Assembly: GCA_030748215.1 (NCBI GenBank)
Contig: JASMMK010000016.1
Span: 1-64,000, forward strand
Source: Candidatus Scalindua sp.
Lineage (GTDB): Bacteria > Planctomycetota > Brocadiia > Brocadiales > Scalinduaceae
Direction: 5' to 3'
Length of the DNA stretch: 64,000 bases
In this document: positions 54,481 to 63,341 of the stretch, in pieces
Numbering within the stretch: position 1 is the first letter of the stretch
Layout: the number at the start of each line of letters is the position of its first letter
The notes under the pieces: generated by a model
Seen by the model: the letters and a program-made list of their open reading frames with translations, nothing else
Told to the model about the DNA's origin: nothing
The model's database searches: none
Position numbers and translations under genes: made by a program

Positions 54481-57400
54481 TGAACACCTCCTCTGTTGCC
54501 AAAACAAGCTCATCGTCACGGTGTTCTTCCTGCCTGATCCGTTCTAATGATTGTTTATATTCCATTGGCATAACTTTAACAAATAGTGGCAGACGACTAT
54601 CCCAGTTATCAAGGATGTCTTTTGCTCTTGTACTTTGAGTATACTCATAATGCTTTGTCAATAATGAGTGCAGGAGGTTCTTATCATCCTCTTCCCATAC
54701 ACTCTCCAGATCAACCATATCCAAGTTGCATTTCATACCAAACCATTCGTGCTCATCGTAAACATAGGCAATACCTCCGCTCATTCCTGCTCCAAAGTTG
54801 TTACCTGTCTGCCCGATAACGACAACAGTACCTCCTGTCATATATTCACATCCATGATCTCCTACGCCTTCAACAACTGCCGTTGCGCCGCTATTACGCA
54901 CAGCGAAACGCTCTCCTGCCATACCGTGCAGGTATACTTCTCCTCCGGTAGCTCCATAAAGAATGACATTACCTGCAATAATATTCTGATACGGTTTGAA
55001 CGTAGATCCTTTATATGGGTTAACAATAATTTTACCACCGGACATTCCTTTGCCTACATAGTCATTTGCGTCACCCTCAACTTCTATGGTTATTCCTGGA
55101 GCGAGGAAAGCGCCAAGGCTCTGGCCTGCATATCCTTTAAAGTTCAACTGAATAGTATTTTCAGGTAGTCCCGCAGATCCATACTTTCTTGTAATTTCAC
55201 TGCTGAGAATTGTACCTACGGTTCTATTTATATTACGAATCGGTAAATCAATTACTACCGGTTTACCTTTCGTCAACGCTTTTTGAGATAATTTGATCAA
55301 TTCATTATCAAGTGAAAGTGATAATTCATGATCCTGCTTTTTAATACAGTGTAAGGTCGTTTTGCCGTCCGGATCTGGGTGTGTTAATAGTGCACTGAAA
55401 TCAAGTTTTTTAGCTTTCCAATGCTTTATTGCGTCTCTTACCTCAAGTCTATCTACTCGACCAACCATTTCATCAACAGTTTTAAAGCCCAGCACCGCCA
55501 TGTATTCACGCATCTCCTGAGCAAGAAATTTGAAAAAACGTTCAACAAACTCCGCTTGTCCACCAAAATTAGCGCGTAGCTCCGGATCCTGGGTTGCCAC
55601 ACCTACCGGGCATGTATTTAAATGGCACTTTCTCATAAGAACACAACCCAACGTAACCAGTACGGAAGTTCCAAAACAGTACTCTTCGGCACCAAGCAGT
55701 GCCGCAATGATGAGGTCTCTACCCGTTTTCAGTTGCCCATCCGTCTGTACAACAATTCTATCACGGAGCTGATTCGCTACCAGAGTCTGCTGTGTATCTG
55801 CCAACCCAAGCTCCCAGGGCAAACCTGCATGCATAATGCTTGACCATGGAGCAGCACCGGTACCACCATCAAAACCACTGATCAACACTTGATCCGCCTT
55901 GGCTTTGGAAACTCCAGCGGCAACAGTACCAACACCCGTAGCCGCAACCAGCTTAATACACACCTTTGCCTTAGAGTTAGCACAATGCAGATCGTAAATT
56001 ATCTGCTTTAGATCTTCTATAGAATAGATATCATGATGAGGTGGCGGAGAAATCAGGGAAACCCCAGGTGTAGTATGCCTCGTCTTTGCAATGTCAGGGC
56101 TCACCTTATGTCCTGGCAATTGACCGCCTTCGCCCGGTTTAGCACCCTGGGCCATTTTGATCTGAATCTCTTCGGCATTTACAAGGTATTCACTCGTTAC
56201 CCCAAACCGTCCTGATGCAACTTGTTTGATTTTGGAAATCTTCCAGTCACCGTTTGGTAGCGGCTTGAATCGTTCAGGATCTTCTCCTCCTTCTCCTGAA
56301 TTGCTTCTGCCTCCAATTCGATTCATTGCAATAGCAATTGCTTCATGTGACTCCTTGCTTATTGAACCAAAAGACATTGCAGCGGTCATAAATCGTTTCA
56401 TAATATTTTCAACCGGCTCAACCTCATCAATCGAAATACTCACAGAATCTTTAAATTCAAAAAGACCTCGTAACGTTGCAAGCTCCTTAGTCTGCACATC
56501 AACTAGTTGTGTAAACTCTTTGAATATTTTATAGTCGTTATTTCGAGTTGCCTGCTGCAGCTTATAAACTGTTTCCGGGTTCCAGAGGTGTTTCTCTCCA
56601 CCGTGTCTGACGGAATAATATCCACCTACATCCAGGAACTCATCAGGCTTGCCTTCCGGTGGGAAGGCATTTCGATGCCGTGCATAGACCTCCTGCGCAA
56701 TTTCCTCCATACCTATGCCTTCAACACGGGATGCAGTATCATAGAAATATTCATCAATAACTGATCTATTAATTCCAATAGCTTCAAATATTTGAGATCC
56801 GAAAAAACTTCTTATTGTCGAAATGCCCATACGACTGAAGGACTTTAGTAGCCCTTTCTTTACCGCCGAAACATAAGCATCCATTGCTTCCTCCGGATCT
56901 TTGTCTTCTGCTAGATACTTTTCCTCTGCCATCTCTCTTACAGTACCGAAAGCGACGTAAGGGCAGATCGCGGTAATACCAAACGCAATCAAAAGAGAGA
57001 AGTGCATAACTTCTCTTGCTTCACCGGTTTCAAGAATCAATCCACATGAGCTGCGCAGCCCCTTCCTGATCAAGTGATGATGCAGGCCTGAAACTGCAAG
57101 GAGTGAGGGAATAGCACAACGGTCTTTATCTATATATCTATCCGTCAAGACAAGTATATTGGCCCCATCTGAAATATGTCTTTCCGCTTTTTCGAAAAGC
57201 GAATTCATTGCTGATTTCAAGGCGTCACCACCGCCTTGTGCCGGGAATAGAATATCTATTTTTCTAACCAATAAATCCGGATGATTAGCATTTCTAATAC
57301 GCCACATATCTGTTGGCGTCAAAATGGGGTGAGACAGTTTTATCTGTTTACAATGCTCAGGAGTCTCTCCAAGGAGACCACCTTTTTTCCCGATATAATT

Positions 57401-59059
57401 CATCAGTGACATCACCAACTCTTCACGTAGCGGGTCAATAGGGGGGTTGGTTACCTGTGCAAAAAGTTGCTTAAAGTAATGAAACAGCAGTTGAGGTTTA
57501 TTGGACAGCACAGCCAGAGCATTGTCATTTCCCATAGCCCCAATAGGTTCCTGGCCACGGCTTGCCATGTGCGAAATTGTTACATTAATGTCTTCATCAG
57601 TATACCCAAACGCATGCTGCTGTTTTCTAAGCACTTCTAAATCAATTTCCGGGACCCTTGACGGGTTAAACAGTCCACGAAGCTCAATCAGGTTCTCTTT
57701 CAAATAACGACGATAGGGCGCCTGCCTGGAGATCTTAGCTTTAATTTCATTATCAGGAACAATTCGGTTCTGCTCTAAATCTACAAGAAACATCTTTCCG
57801 GGTTGTAATCTTCCGCGCTGACGTACTTCCTCTCCCGGAATGTCAAGTACACCTGTCTCAGACGCCATGACTATCATGCCATTCTCAGTTACCGTGTAAC
57901 GTGCCGGTCGTAATCCGTTTCTGTCGAGCAATGCTCCGATAAAACGTCCGTCAGTAATAACAATGGCAGCAGGGCCGTCCCACGGTTCCATAAAAGATGC
58001 GTGGTATTCATAGAATCCACGTTTGTCTTCGCTCATATAATACTTCTTGCCACACGCCTCAGGGACCATCATCATTGCCGAATGTGAAAGCGATCTGCCA
58101 GACTTGATAAGTAACTCAAAAACATTGTCAAATACAGCCGAATCACTTCCGTATTCGTTTTGAATAACAGGCTTTATTTTCTCTATATCATCACCCAGCA
58201 GTTCAGAATCCAGGTTATTCTCACGAGCTTTCATTTGATTTATGTTTCCCCGTAGGGTATTTATCTCACCATTATGCGCAAGGCACCGGAAAGGCTGAGC
58301 AAGGTTCCAGGCAGGGAATGTGTTCGTGCTGTATCGCTGATGAATTATTGCAATTGCAGATGTAAAACGTTTGTCATTAAGATCAGGGAAGAAAACGGGT
58401 AGCTGGCTTCCGGTAAGCAGCCCTTTGTATACAATAGTTTTATGGCTCAGACTACAGACGTAAAACTGACTGAAATCTTCATCTGTCCATGTGGCAATCT
58501 CCTTCTCTATACATCGTCTGATGACATATAGCTTTCTTTCGAGATCCTCACCCTCGTAACTTTCGCTAGTTACAAAAAGCTGATGTACTGATGGTTGTGT
58601 TAAACGACTGATTTCTCCCAGTGAATCGCCATCGCATGGTACTTTTCTCCATCCCAGTAGTTTACAATTTTCGGACTCAACAATTTTCTCTACTTCTTGT
58701 TTGCACTTTGTGATCTTGGCTTCATCCTGAGGCATAAAGAACATACCAACCCCGTATCTCGAAGCAGCAGGCAGTTCTAGTTTTTGTTCGGTACAGACCT
58801 GACGAAAGAAGTCATCCGGAATCTGCAGTAACAGCCCGCCACCGTCACCCGTAAGCTTGTCGCTGCCGATGGCGCCACGATGCTCTAGGTTAATTGATAC
58901 CTGAATAGCGTTAGAAACGATCGAATGGGTTGGAGTTCCGTCTATGTTTGCCACAAAACCGACTCCACATGCACCATGTTCGTATATCGGATCGTACAAC
59001 CCGGACCGTTCTGGTTGTCCGGCCAGGTTCACGTTTTTAAAGTTTTTAATTTCCAGCAT
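54473..59059 (-). CDS. gltB: Glutamate synthase large subunit
   Basis: The 1528-residue protein transfers the amide of glutamine to 2-oxoglutarate. The N-terminal class II amidotransferase nucleophile is C31 (EHGACGVGF), which becomes the mature N-terminus after removal of a 30-residue propeptide. The central and FMN domains follow, with 3Fe-4S cysteines in LGCVLMRKCHLNTC, and a C-terminal repeated GxGxG beta-helix (GKGMSGGKIIVNP...). gltD follows with an 8-base overlap. Together with argB-D-F it shows glutamate-centred nitrogen use. Confidence 0.96.
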   Translation of the reverse strand: MLEIKNFKNVNLAGQPERSGLYDPIYEHGACGVGFVANIDGTPTHSIVSNAIQVSINLEHRGAIGSDKLTGDGGGLLLQIPDDFFRQVCTEQKLELPAASRYGVGMFFMPQDEAKITKCKQEVEKIVESENCKLLGWRKVPCDGDSLGEISRLTQPSVHQLFVTSESYEGEDLERKLYVIRRCIEKEIATWTDEDFSQFYVCSLSHKTIVYKGLLTGSQLPVFFPDLNDKRFTSAIAIIHQRYSTNTFPAWNLAQPFRCLAHNGEINTLRGNINQMKARENNLDSELLGDDIEKIKPVIQNEYGSDSAVFDNVFELLIKSGRSLSHSAMMMVPEACGKKYYMSEDKRGFYEYHASFMEPWDGPAAIVITDGRFIGALLDRNGLRPARYTVTENGMIVMASETGVLDIPGEEVRQRGRLQPGKMFLVDLEQNRIVPDNEIKAKISRQAPYRRYLKENLIELRGLFNPSRVPEIDLEVLRKQQHAFGYTDEDINVTISHMASRGQEPIGAMGNDNALAVLSNKPQLLFHYFKQLFAQVTNPPIDPLREELVMSLMNYIGKKGGLLGETPEHCKQIKLSHPILTPTDMWRIRNANHPDLLVRKIDILFPAQGGGDALKSAMNSLFEKAERHISDGANILVLTDRYIDKDRCAIPSLLAVSGLHHHLIRKGLRSSCGLILETGEAREVMHFSLLIAFGITAICPYVAFGTVREMAEEKYLAEDKDPEEAMDAYVSAVKKGLLKSFSRMGISTIRSFFGSQIFEAIGINRSVIDEYFYDTASRVEGIGMEEIAQEVYARHRNAFPPEGKPDEFLDVGGYYSVRHGGEKHLWNPETVYKLQQATRNNDYKIFKEFTQLVDVQTKELATLRGLFEFKDSVSISIDEVEPVENIMKRFMTAAMSFGSISKESHEAIAIAMNRIGGRSNSGEGGEDPERFKPLPNGDWKISKIKQVASGRFGVTSEYLVNAEEIQIKMAQGAKPGEGGQLPGHKVSPDIAKTRHTTPGVSLISPPPHHDIYSIEDLKQIIYDLHCANSKAKVCIKLVAATGVGTVAAGVSKAKADQVLISGFDGGTGAAPWSSIMHAGLPWELGLADTQQTLVANQLRDRIVVQTDGQLKTGRDLIIAALLGAEEYCFGTSVLVTLGCVLMRKCHLNTCPVGVATQDPELRANFGGQAEFVERFFKFLAQEMREYMAVLGFKTVDEMVGRVDRLEVRDAIKHWKAKKLDFSALLTHPDPDGKTTLHCIKKQDHELSLSLDNELIKLSQKALTKGKPVVIDLPIRNINRTVGTILSSEITRKYGSAGLPENTIQLNFKGYAGQSLGAFLAPGITIEVEGDANDYVGKGMSGGKIIVNPYKGSTFKPYQNIIAGNVILYGATGGEVYLHGMAGERFAVRNSGATAVVEGVGDHGCEYMTGGTVVVIGQTGNNFGAGMSGGIAYVYDEHEWFGMKCNLDMVDLESVWEEDDKNLLHSLLTKHYEYTQSTRAKDILDNWDSRLPLFVKVMPMEYKQSLERIRQEEHRDDELVLATEEVFSG

Positions 59060-59102
59060 TTATAATCTATTCCATTCCAAAAAATTAGTGACTACAAATA
59101 TC

Positions 59103-59193
59103 CTTCGACTCCGCTCAGGATGACATTGTCACATCCACCCGCATCGTTGTCACACTGAGCACATTCGCACGCTCAGTGTAAACTCTGTCGAAG
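59103..59193. repeat. Palindromic intergenic repeat, copy 2
   Basis: TTCGACTCCGCTCAG then GA then TGACATTGTC (59104-59130) matches 16508-16534 at 25 of 27 positions. It also has an outer inverted pair CTTCGAC/GTCGAAG (59103-59109, 59187-59193) and an inner 9-bp hairpin ACACTGAGC/GCTCAGTGT (59152-59160, 59171-59179). It lies between the RidA-like gene and gltB. Confidence 0.75.
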
Positions 59194-59248
59194 TGCCAAA
59201 TTGAACCCCTCATATGAAATTATATGCGCTTAGCTAAGCAGCAGAAAT

Positions 59249-59773
59249 CTATCTTCTTACCTTGTATGCTTGCAGACTGACAATCTCAATCTGATAAGTC
59301 TTATTAAGATCCTGACATCCAATCACTGCACGTGTTGGAGAGCATTTGATATATTTCCTGTAAATAGCATTCATATCTCCCCAATAGTCAATATTCTTCA
59401 TGAAAATAACGGTATTTACAACTCTGTCAAAGCTTGTACCGGCCTTTTTAAGCGCGCCCTTAACATTTTCAAATATCAATGTGAATTGTCCATTGGGATC
59501 TAATGTTGGCACTTCACCGTTTTTTCCAATTGGTATAAATCCTCCGCAGTTTACTTTAATCGCCTTAATCTTCTGAAGACGCACCACATCCTCCTCGAAC
59601 CAGTCACACATTAATCCAACCTGCCTTGCAGGCTGCTTGCCACCAATTTTTCTTCCATCAGCGATGACCAGATCAAGAAGTTTATCTCGTGCAGCAAATG
59701 GTAGCTTTTGTGCGGCCTCTACAGACATCTTATCTAAATCCTTCAATGTATATCTCTTTGTTGCCTTAGCCAT
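59249..59773 (-). CDS. RidA-family protein with N-terminal extension
   Basis: The 174-residue protein ends in a RidA/YjgF domain (about residues 60-174): NGQFTLIFENVKGALKKAGTSFDRVVNTVIFMKNIDYWGDMNAIY, PTRAVIGCQDL and a C-terminal EIVSLQAYK. Canonical RidA (about 130 residues) deaminates reactive enamine/imine intermediates with a conserved Arg, here probably R in PTRAVIG. The first 55 residues are extra (TLKDLDKMSVEAAQKLPFAAR) and helical. It lies near gltB. Shine-Dalgarno AAAGGAA precedes the ATG. Confidence 0.8.
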   Translation of the reverse strand: MAKATKRYTLKDLDKMSVEAAQKLPFAARDKLLDLVIADGRKIGGKQPARQVGLMCDWFEEDVVRLQKIKAIKVNCGGFIPIGKNGEVPTLDPNGQFTLIFENVKGALKKAGTSFDRVVNTVIFMKNIDYWGDMNAIYRKYIKCSPTRAVIGCQDLNKTYQIEIVSLQAYKVRR

Positions 59774-60415
59774 CGATAATTCCTTTCTTCAAAATTTTCT
59801 TCGCTATCGATACAGATTTAAAATGATCCACTCTGAATCTACAGCCAGGTTAAAAAACTCATTCTGCTGATTTGAGATCACAGTTCTATTTAAAAAACAA
59901 GTATTAATCGTTGTTTTGAAATCAAAATCCATCTGATGTTGAATATATCGCAATAATGGTGCCTGTTATGCAATTTTTACATCTATCTGATTATTAGCAA
60001 TGCCTAAGTCCTTATATTCATTTGATGTACCATCATTACACAGAGGAGCAAAAAAAATACTTAATTTCTTTATCTACGGTCAATGCGCATATATTTCAAT
60101 ATTACCGGCTAGCAATCAATTTAGCACGAAATTTATGCGCGGCAAGCGACTTTTAATTATACTTAAGAATGTTATAAAAATTACGATTAAAATTTACGAT
60201 AATTCAAAAAAATGAAAAGTGATGAATGTTTGCTCAATGTTAAAATTTGCTCATGATAACTGTCATATAGTCTTCATTTAGAAAAAGATTCGTCTTTTCT
60301 GCTCCCATTATGTTTTGAACGCATTCCTTTCGGTATTAACAAGATTTGATCATATTCGAGATATTATTGATTATTGGTTTCATTCTTCTAGTGCCTTACA
60401 TAACCGGTGTTTACA

Positions 60416-60450
60416 AATAATCATTTTTCGAGAGCAGACAAAAGATTATT
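60416..60450. other. Imperfect hairpin upstream of aquaporin
   Basis: AATAATC (60416-60422) and GATTATT (60444-60450) pair, with a further TTT/AAA after one mismatch. The stem is AT-only and could be chance. Confidence 0.25.
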
Positions 60451-60517
60451 AATTGGTATAGACATTGCTTCCTACCTAACAACTCTTACATTTTAATTTA
60501 TTGAGGGAAGGGAATTC

Positions 60518-60571
60518 ATGGCGTTGTTAGCAAAGTATTATCATTTAATATTGAAGGGGCAGATCAAGTAA
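60518..60571 (+). CDS. Possible 17-residue leader peptide before aquaporin
   Basis: ATG GCG TTG... reads MALLAKYYHLILKGQIK then TAA. A strong GAGGGAAGGGAATTC precedes the ATG, and the aquaporin ATG is 24 bases after its stop. It is speculative: a small leader or upstream peptide is possible, but so is chance. Confidence 0.3.
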   Translation: MALLAKYYHLILKGQIK

Positions 60572-60595
60572 TTCTAATCTTATAAGGAAATTATT

Positions 60596-61480
60596 ATGAA
60601 TAATTCCAGGGATCACCAATTAGGACCGTTTGAGAGACTCGCTTTGATGTTTGGCGGAGAAGGCGGTAAAGGTACTGCCTATTTGACTTCTGCAACAGAA
60701 AATTACAAAAAATATTTTGCAGAGTTATTGGGAACATTTGCCCTGGTATTTGTTGGGTCAGGGTGTGTATGCGCAGACTACTATTTAGTAAAAAGTGGTT
60801 CTCAGGGTTTTGGACTTCTGGGAATCGCCATTGCGTTCGGTTTTGTTGTTGTAGCAGTTGCATATTCGCTAGGATACATTTCAGGTGCACATATAAACCC
60901 TGCTGTAACAGTTACCATGGTTGCTACGAAGAGAATGACAGCAGGTGTTGGTATCATGTATATTTTCTCGCAGGTAGCAGGTGCAACATTTGCTGGTTAC
61001 TTGCTTAAGTTACTGTTTCCGGAAGCACTGGCCAGTGTATTCCTGGGTACGTGTGTTCTGGGTTCAACTGTTACTATATCACAGGCAATCGGAATGGAAG
61101 CGGTTATAACATTTCTATTGGTATTTGTAGTATTTGCAACAGTTATTGACAAGAGGGCCACACCGGCACTAGCCGGATTGGCTATAGGCTTTGTTGTACT
61201 ATTTGGTGTAATGGTGGGAGGTGCAATAAGCGGTGGATCAATGAATCCGGCCAGAGTTTTTGGACCTGCGATGGCATCAGGTCATTTTGCGAATCATTAT
61301 GTATGGTGGATTGGTCCTATTATTGGCGGTCTATTAGCGGGATTTTCTTATGACCTGTTTTTCTCTGAGAAGAAGAAAGAACTCCCTCTCAATAGTAGTT
61401 CAGTGCATAAAAAGCGAGTGAATAGAGTGAGGAAATCAAATAACGGCAAACTCGGCAACAGACGTCCATCTCTGGCGTAA
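60596..61480 (+). CDS. Aquaporin/MIP-family channel
   Basis: The 294-residue membrane protein has both NPA half-helices: HINPAVTV (NPA 101-103) and SMNPARVF (NPA 217-219, Arg220 of the selectivity filter), with six hydrophobic helices, the family's water/glycerol pore. About 40 residues precede the first helix and the C-terminus is a basic tail (KKRVNRVRKSNNGKLGNRRPS). Water versus glycerol selectivity is not decided here. A weak AAGGA Shine-Dalgarno precedes the ATG. Confidence 0.9.
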   Translation: MNNSRDHQLGPFERLALMFGGEGGKGTAYLTSATENYKKYFAELLGTFALVFVGSGCVCADYYLVKSGSQGFGLLGIAIAFGFVVVAVAYSLGYISGAHINPAVTVTMVATKRMTAGVGIMYIFSQVAGATFAGYLLKLLFPEALASVFLGTCVLGSTVTISQAIGMEAVITFLLVFVVFATVIDKRATPALAGLAIGFVVLFGVMVGGAISGGSMNPARVFGPAMASGHFANHYVWWIGPIIGGLLAGFSYDLFFSEKKKELPLNSSSVHKKRVNRVRKSNNGKLGNRRPSLA

Positions 61481-61605
61481 TGTAGATTTTTAATTATCTT
61501 TAATTTGGTTGCGGCTGTGCCGCGCTATGATTATACTAAAAGGAGACAAGACAACAGACAATCCATTATGCAGATAGATTCTATCTGTGAGAAAAGAGTG
61601 GGATC

Positions 61606-63240
61606 ATGGCAGCTGCAAAAACCATAGGTGATTATCTTATCCAAAGGCTTCATGCTCATGGAGCCAGGCACGTATTTGGTGTGCCGGGTGATTATGCTCT
61701 GAGTTTTTTCCACGAACTGGAATCCAGTAATCTACAGGTAATAAACACATGTGATGAACAGGGAGCCGGTTTTGCCGCAGATGCTTATGCACGCGTAAAA
61801 GGGCTGGGAGCAGTATGTGTTACATACTGCGTTGGCGGATTGAAGGTGGCAAATACTACCGCTCAGGCCTTTGCTGAAAAGTCACCGGTTGTTGTAATAA
61901 GTGGAGCGCCGGGTACAAATGAAAGAATTAAATCACCTCTTCTACACCACAAAGTTCGTGATTTCGACACACAATTGAAGGTCTTTGAACAGATCACTAT
62001 AGCCTCAACTGCACTCGACAATCCCCAGACAGCGTGCCGTGAAATTGATCGTGTTATAGATGCTGCCTTATGTCACAAGCGACCTGTCTATATTGAACTA
62101 CCACGTAATATGGTATCTGTAAAGATACAGCCGGATTATTTACCTCAAGAGACATCTTTACCTAGTGATGATAATGCCCTTAATGAGGCGCTGCTTGAGG
62201 CAAAAACTATTATCAACACATCTAAAAAACCCGTAATAATTGCAGGCATAGAGTTGCATAGATATGGGCTTCAGGACGAATTCCTTCAATTCATAGATAA
62301 AACCCATATTCCAGTTGCTTCTACTCCACTGAGCAAATCAGTGATCAGCGAACACCACCCTCTGCATATGGGAATTTATGAGGGTGCTATTGGTCGTGAG
62401 GAGGTTAGAGATTATGTGGAATCAAGTGATTGCCTGATCCTTATGGGCACATTTATGACAGATATTAACCTCGGCATGTTTACGGCACATCTCGATCAAG
62501 GCAGATCAATATATGCGACAAGTGAGAAAGTATACATTCATTATCACACTTATGAAGATGTGAGCTTAGGTAATTTTCTTAAAGGGATTTTGCAGACTGA
62601 TATTAATAAACGAGAGCATACAGACAGTCCTCATCCTGAATCTCTTCAACAACTGCAACCGGTTGCAGGTAAGACAATCACCATAACGTATTTATATCAA
62701 CGGCTTAACTCTTTTATTGACAGAAACACGGTAATCATTGCAGACACTGGTGATGCTATGTTCGGTGCCATGGATATGACAATCCACAAAGAGACTAAGT
62801 TTTTGTCACCAGCATATTATGCGTCAATGGGCTTTGCCGTGCCGGCAAGCATTGGAGCGCAACTGGCAAACCCAAATTTACGTCCTCTTGTATTGGTCGG
62901 AGATGGGGCTTTTCAAATGACAGGAATGGAACTGTCAACAGCGGCACGATATGATCTTAGTCCAATTGTTATTATTTTGAATAATAGTGGATATGGGACT
63001 GAACGTCCCATGCTTGATGGCTGTTTCAATGATGTGCAGACATGGAAATACAGCGGTCTTCCTGATATTCTCAAGGCAGGAAGGGGGTTTAGCATTAAGA
63101 CTGAAGATCAGCTTGAAGATGCATTGCAGCTTTCTCGTCAATATACTAAAGATATCTGTGTGCTTGATGTGCAAATCGATTCAGCTGACAGGTCACTGGC
63201 TCTTGAACGTATGACAAAAGCGTTTGCGAAGCAAATTTAA
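61606..63240 (+). CDS. Thiamine-diphosphate 2-keto acid decarboxylase
   Basis: The 544-residue protein has the pyruvate/indolepyruvate decarboxylase architecture: N-terminal pyrimidine domain with the catalytic Glu51 (CDEQGAGFAADAYAR), a central domain, and a C-terminal TPP domain with GDGAFQMTGMELSTAARYDLSP, followed by NNSGYGTERPMLDG. It should convert a 2-keto acid (pyruvate, phenylpyruvate or branched) to an aldehyde plus CO2. The acetolactate-synthase FAD features are absent as far as I can judge. The substrate is uncertain. It lies 125 bases after the aquaporin. Confidence 0.88.
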   Translation: MAAAKTIGDYLIQRLHAHGARHVFGVPGDYALSFFHELESSNLQVINTCDEQGAGFAADAYARVKGLGAVCVTYCVGGLKVANTTAQAFAEKSPVVVISGAPGTNERIKSPLLHHKVRDFDTQLKVFEQITIASTALDNPQTACREIDRVIDAALCHKRPVYIELPRNMVSVKIQPDYLPQETSLPSDDNALNEALLEAKTIINTSKKPVIIAGIELHRYGLQDEFLQFIDKTHIPVASTPLSKSVISEHHPLHMGIYEGAIGREEVRDYVESSDCLILMGTFMTDINLGMFTAHLDQGRSIYATSEKVYIHYHTYEDVSLGNFLKGILQTDINKREHTDSPHPESLQQLQPVAGKTITITYLYQRLNSFIDRNTVIIADTGDAMFGAMDMTIHKETKFLSPAYYASMGFAVPASIGAQLANPNLRPLVLVGDGAFQMTGMELSTAARYDLSPIVIILNNSGYGTERPMLDGCFNDVQTWKYSGLPDILKAGRGFSIKTEDQLEDALQLSRQYTKDICVLDVQIDSADRSLALERMTKAFAKQI

Positions 63241-63285
63241 ATAATATAGACATTTATGCAATTACATTGCATAACCTTCGTTCTT

Positions 63286-63325
63286 AACTTTAGGCACTTT
63301 AGTTCACTTCAAACTCTAGGCACTT
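63286..63325. repeat. Short intergenic repeat, AGTTCACTT type, copy 2 (with internal direct repeat)
   Basis: AACTTTAGGCACTT (63286-63299) is repeated as AACTCTAGGCACTT (63312-63325) with one difference, and TTTAGTTCACTT lies between. The block 63295-63324 matches 50890-50919 at 25 of 30 positions. It is 17 bases before the sirtuin gene. Confidence 0.45.
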
Positions 63326-63341
63326 ATTTGTGGACTCTATT

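Larger units (their letters stand above)
59774..60595. other. Intergenic region between RidA-like gene and aquaporin
   Basis: This 822-base AT-rich stretch has no convincing standard gene. It contains a hairpin at 60416-60450 and a possible 17-codon leader frame at 60518-60571. A 71-codon frame at 60000 has no Shine-Dalgarno and no recognisable sequence. Confidence 0.5.

Noticed and set aside
60000-60215. 71-codon open frame in the spacer before the aquaporin gene
   Set aside because: No Shine-Dalgarno, no recognisable sequence and biased AT composition; likely chance.
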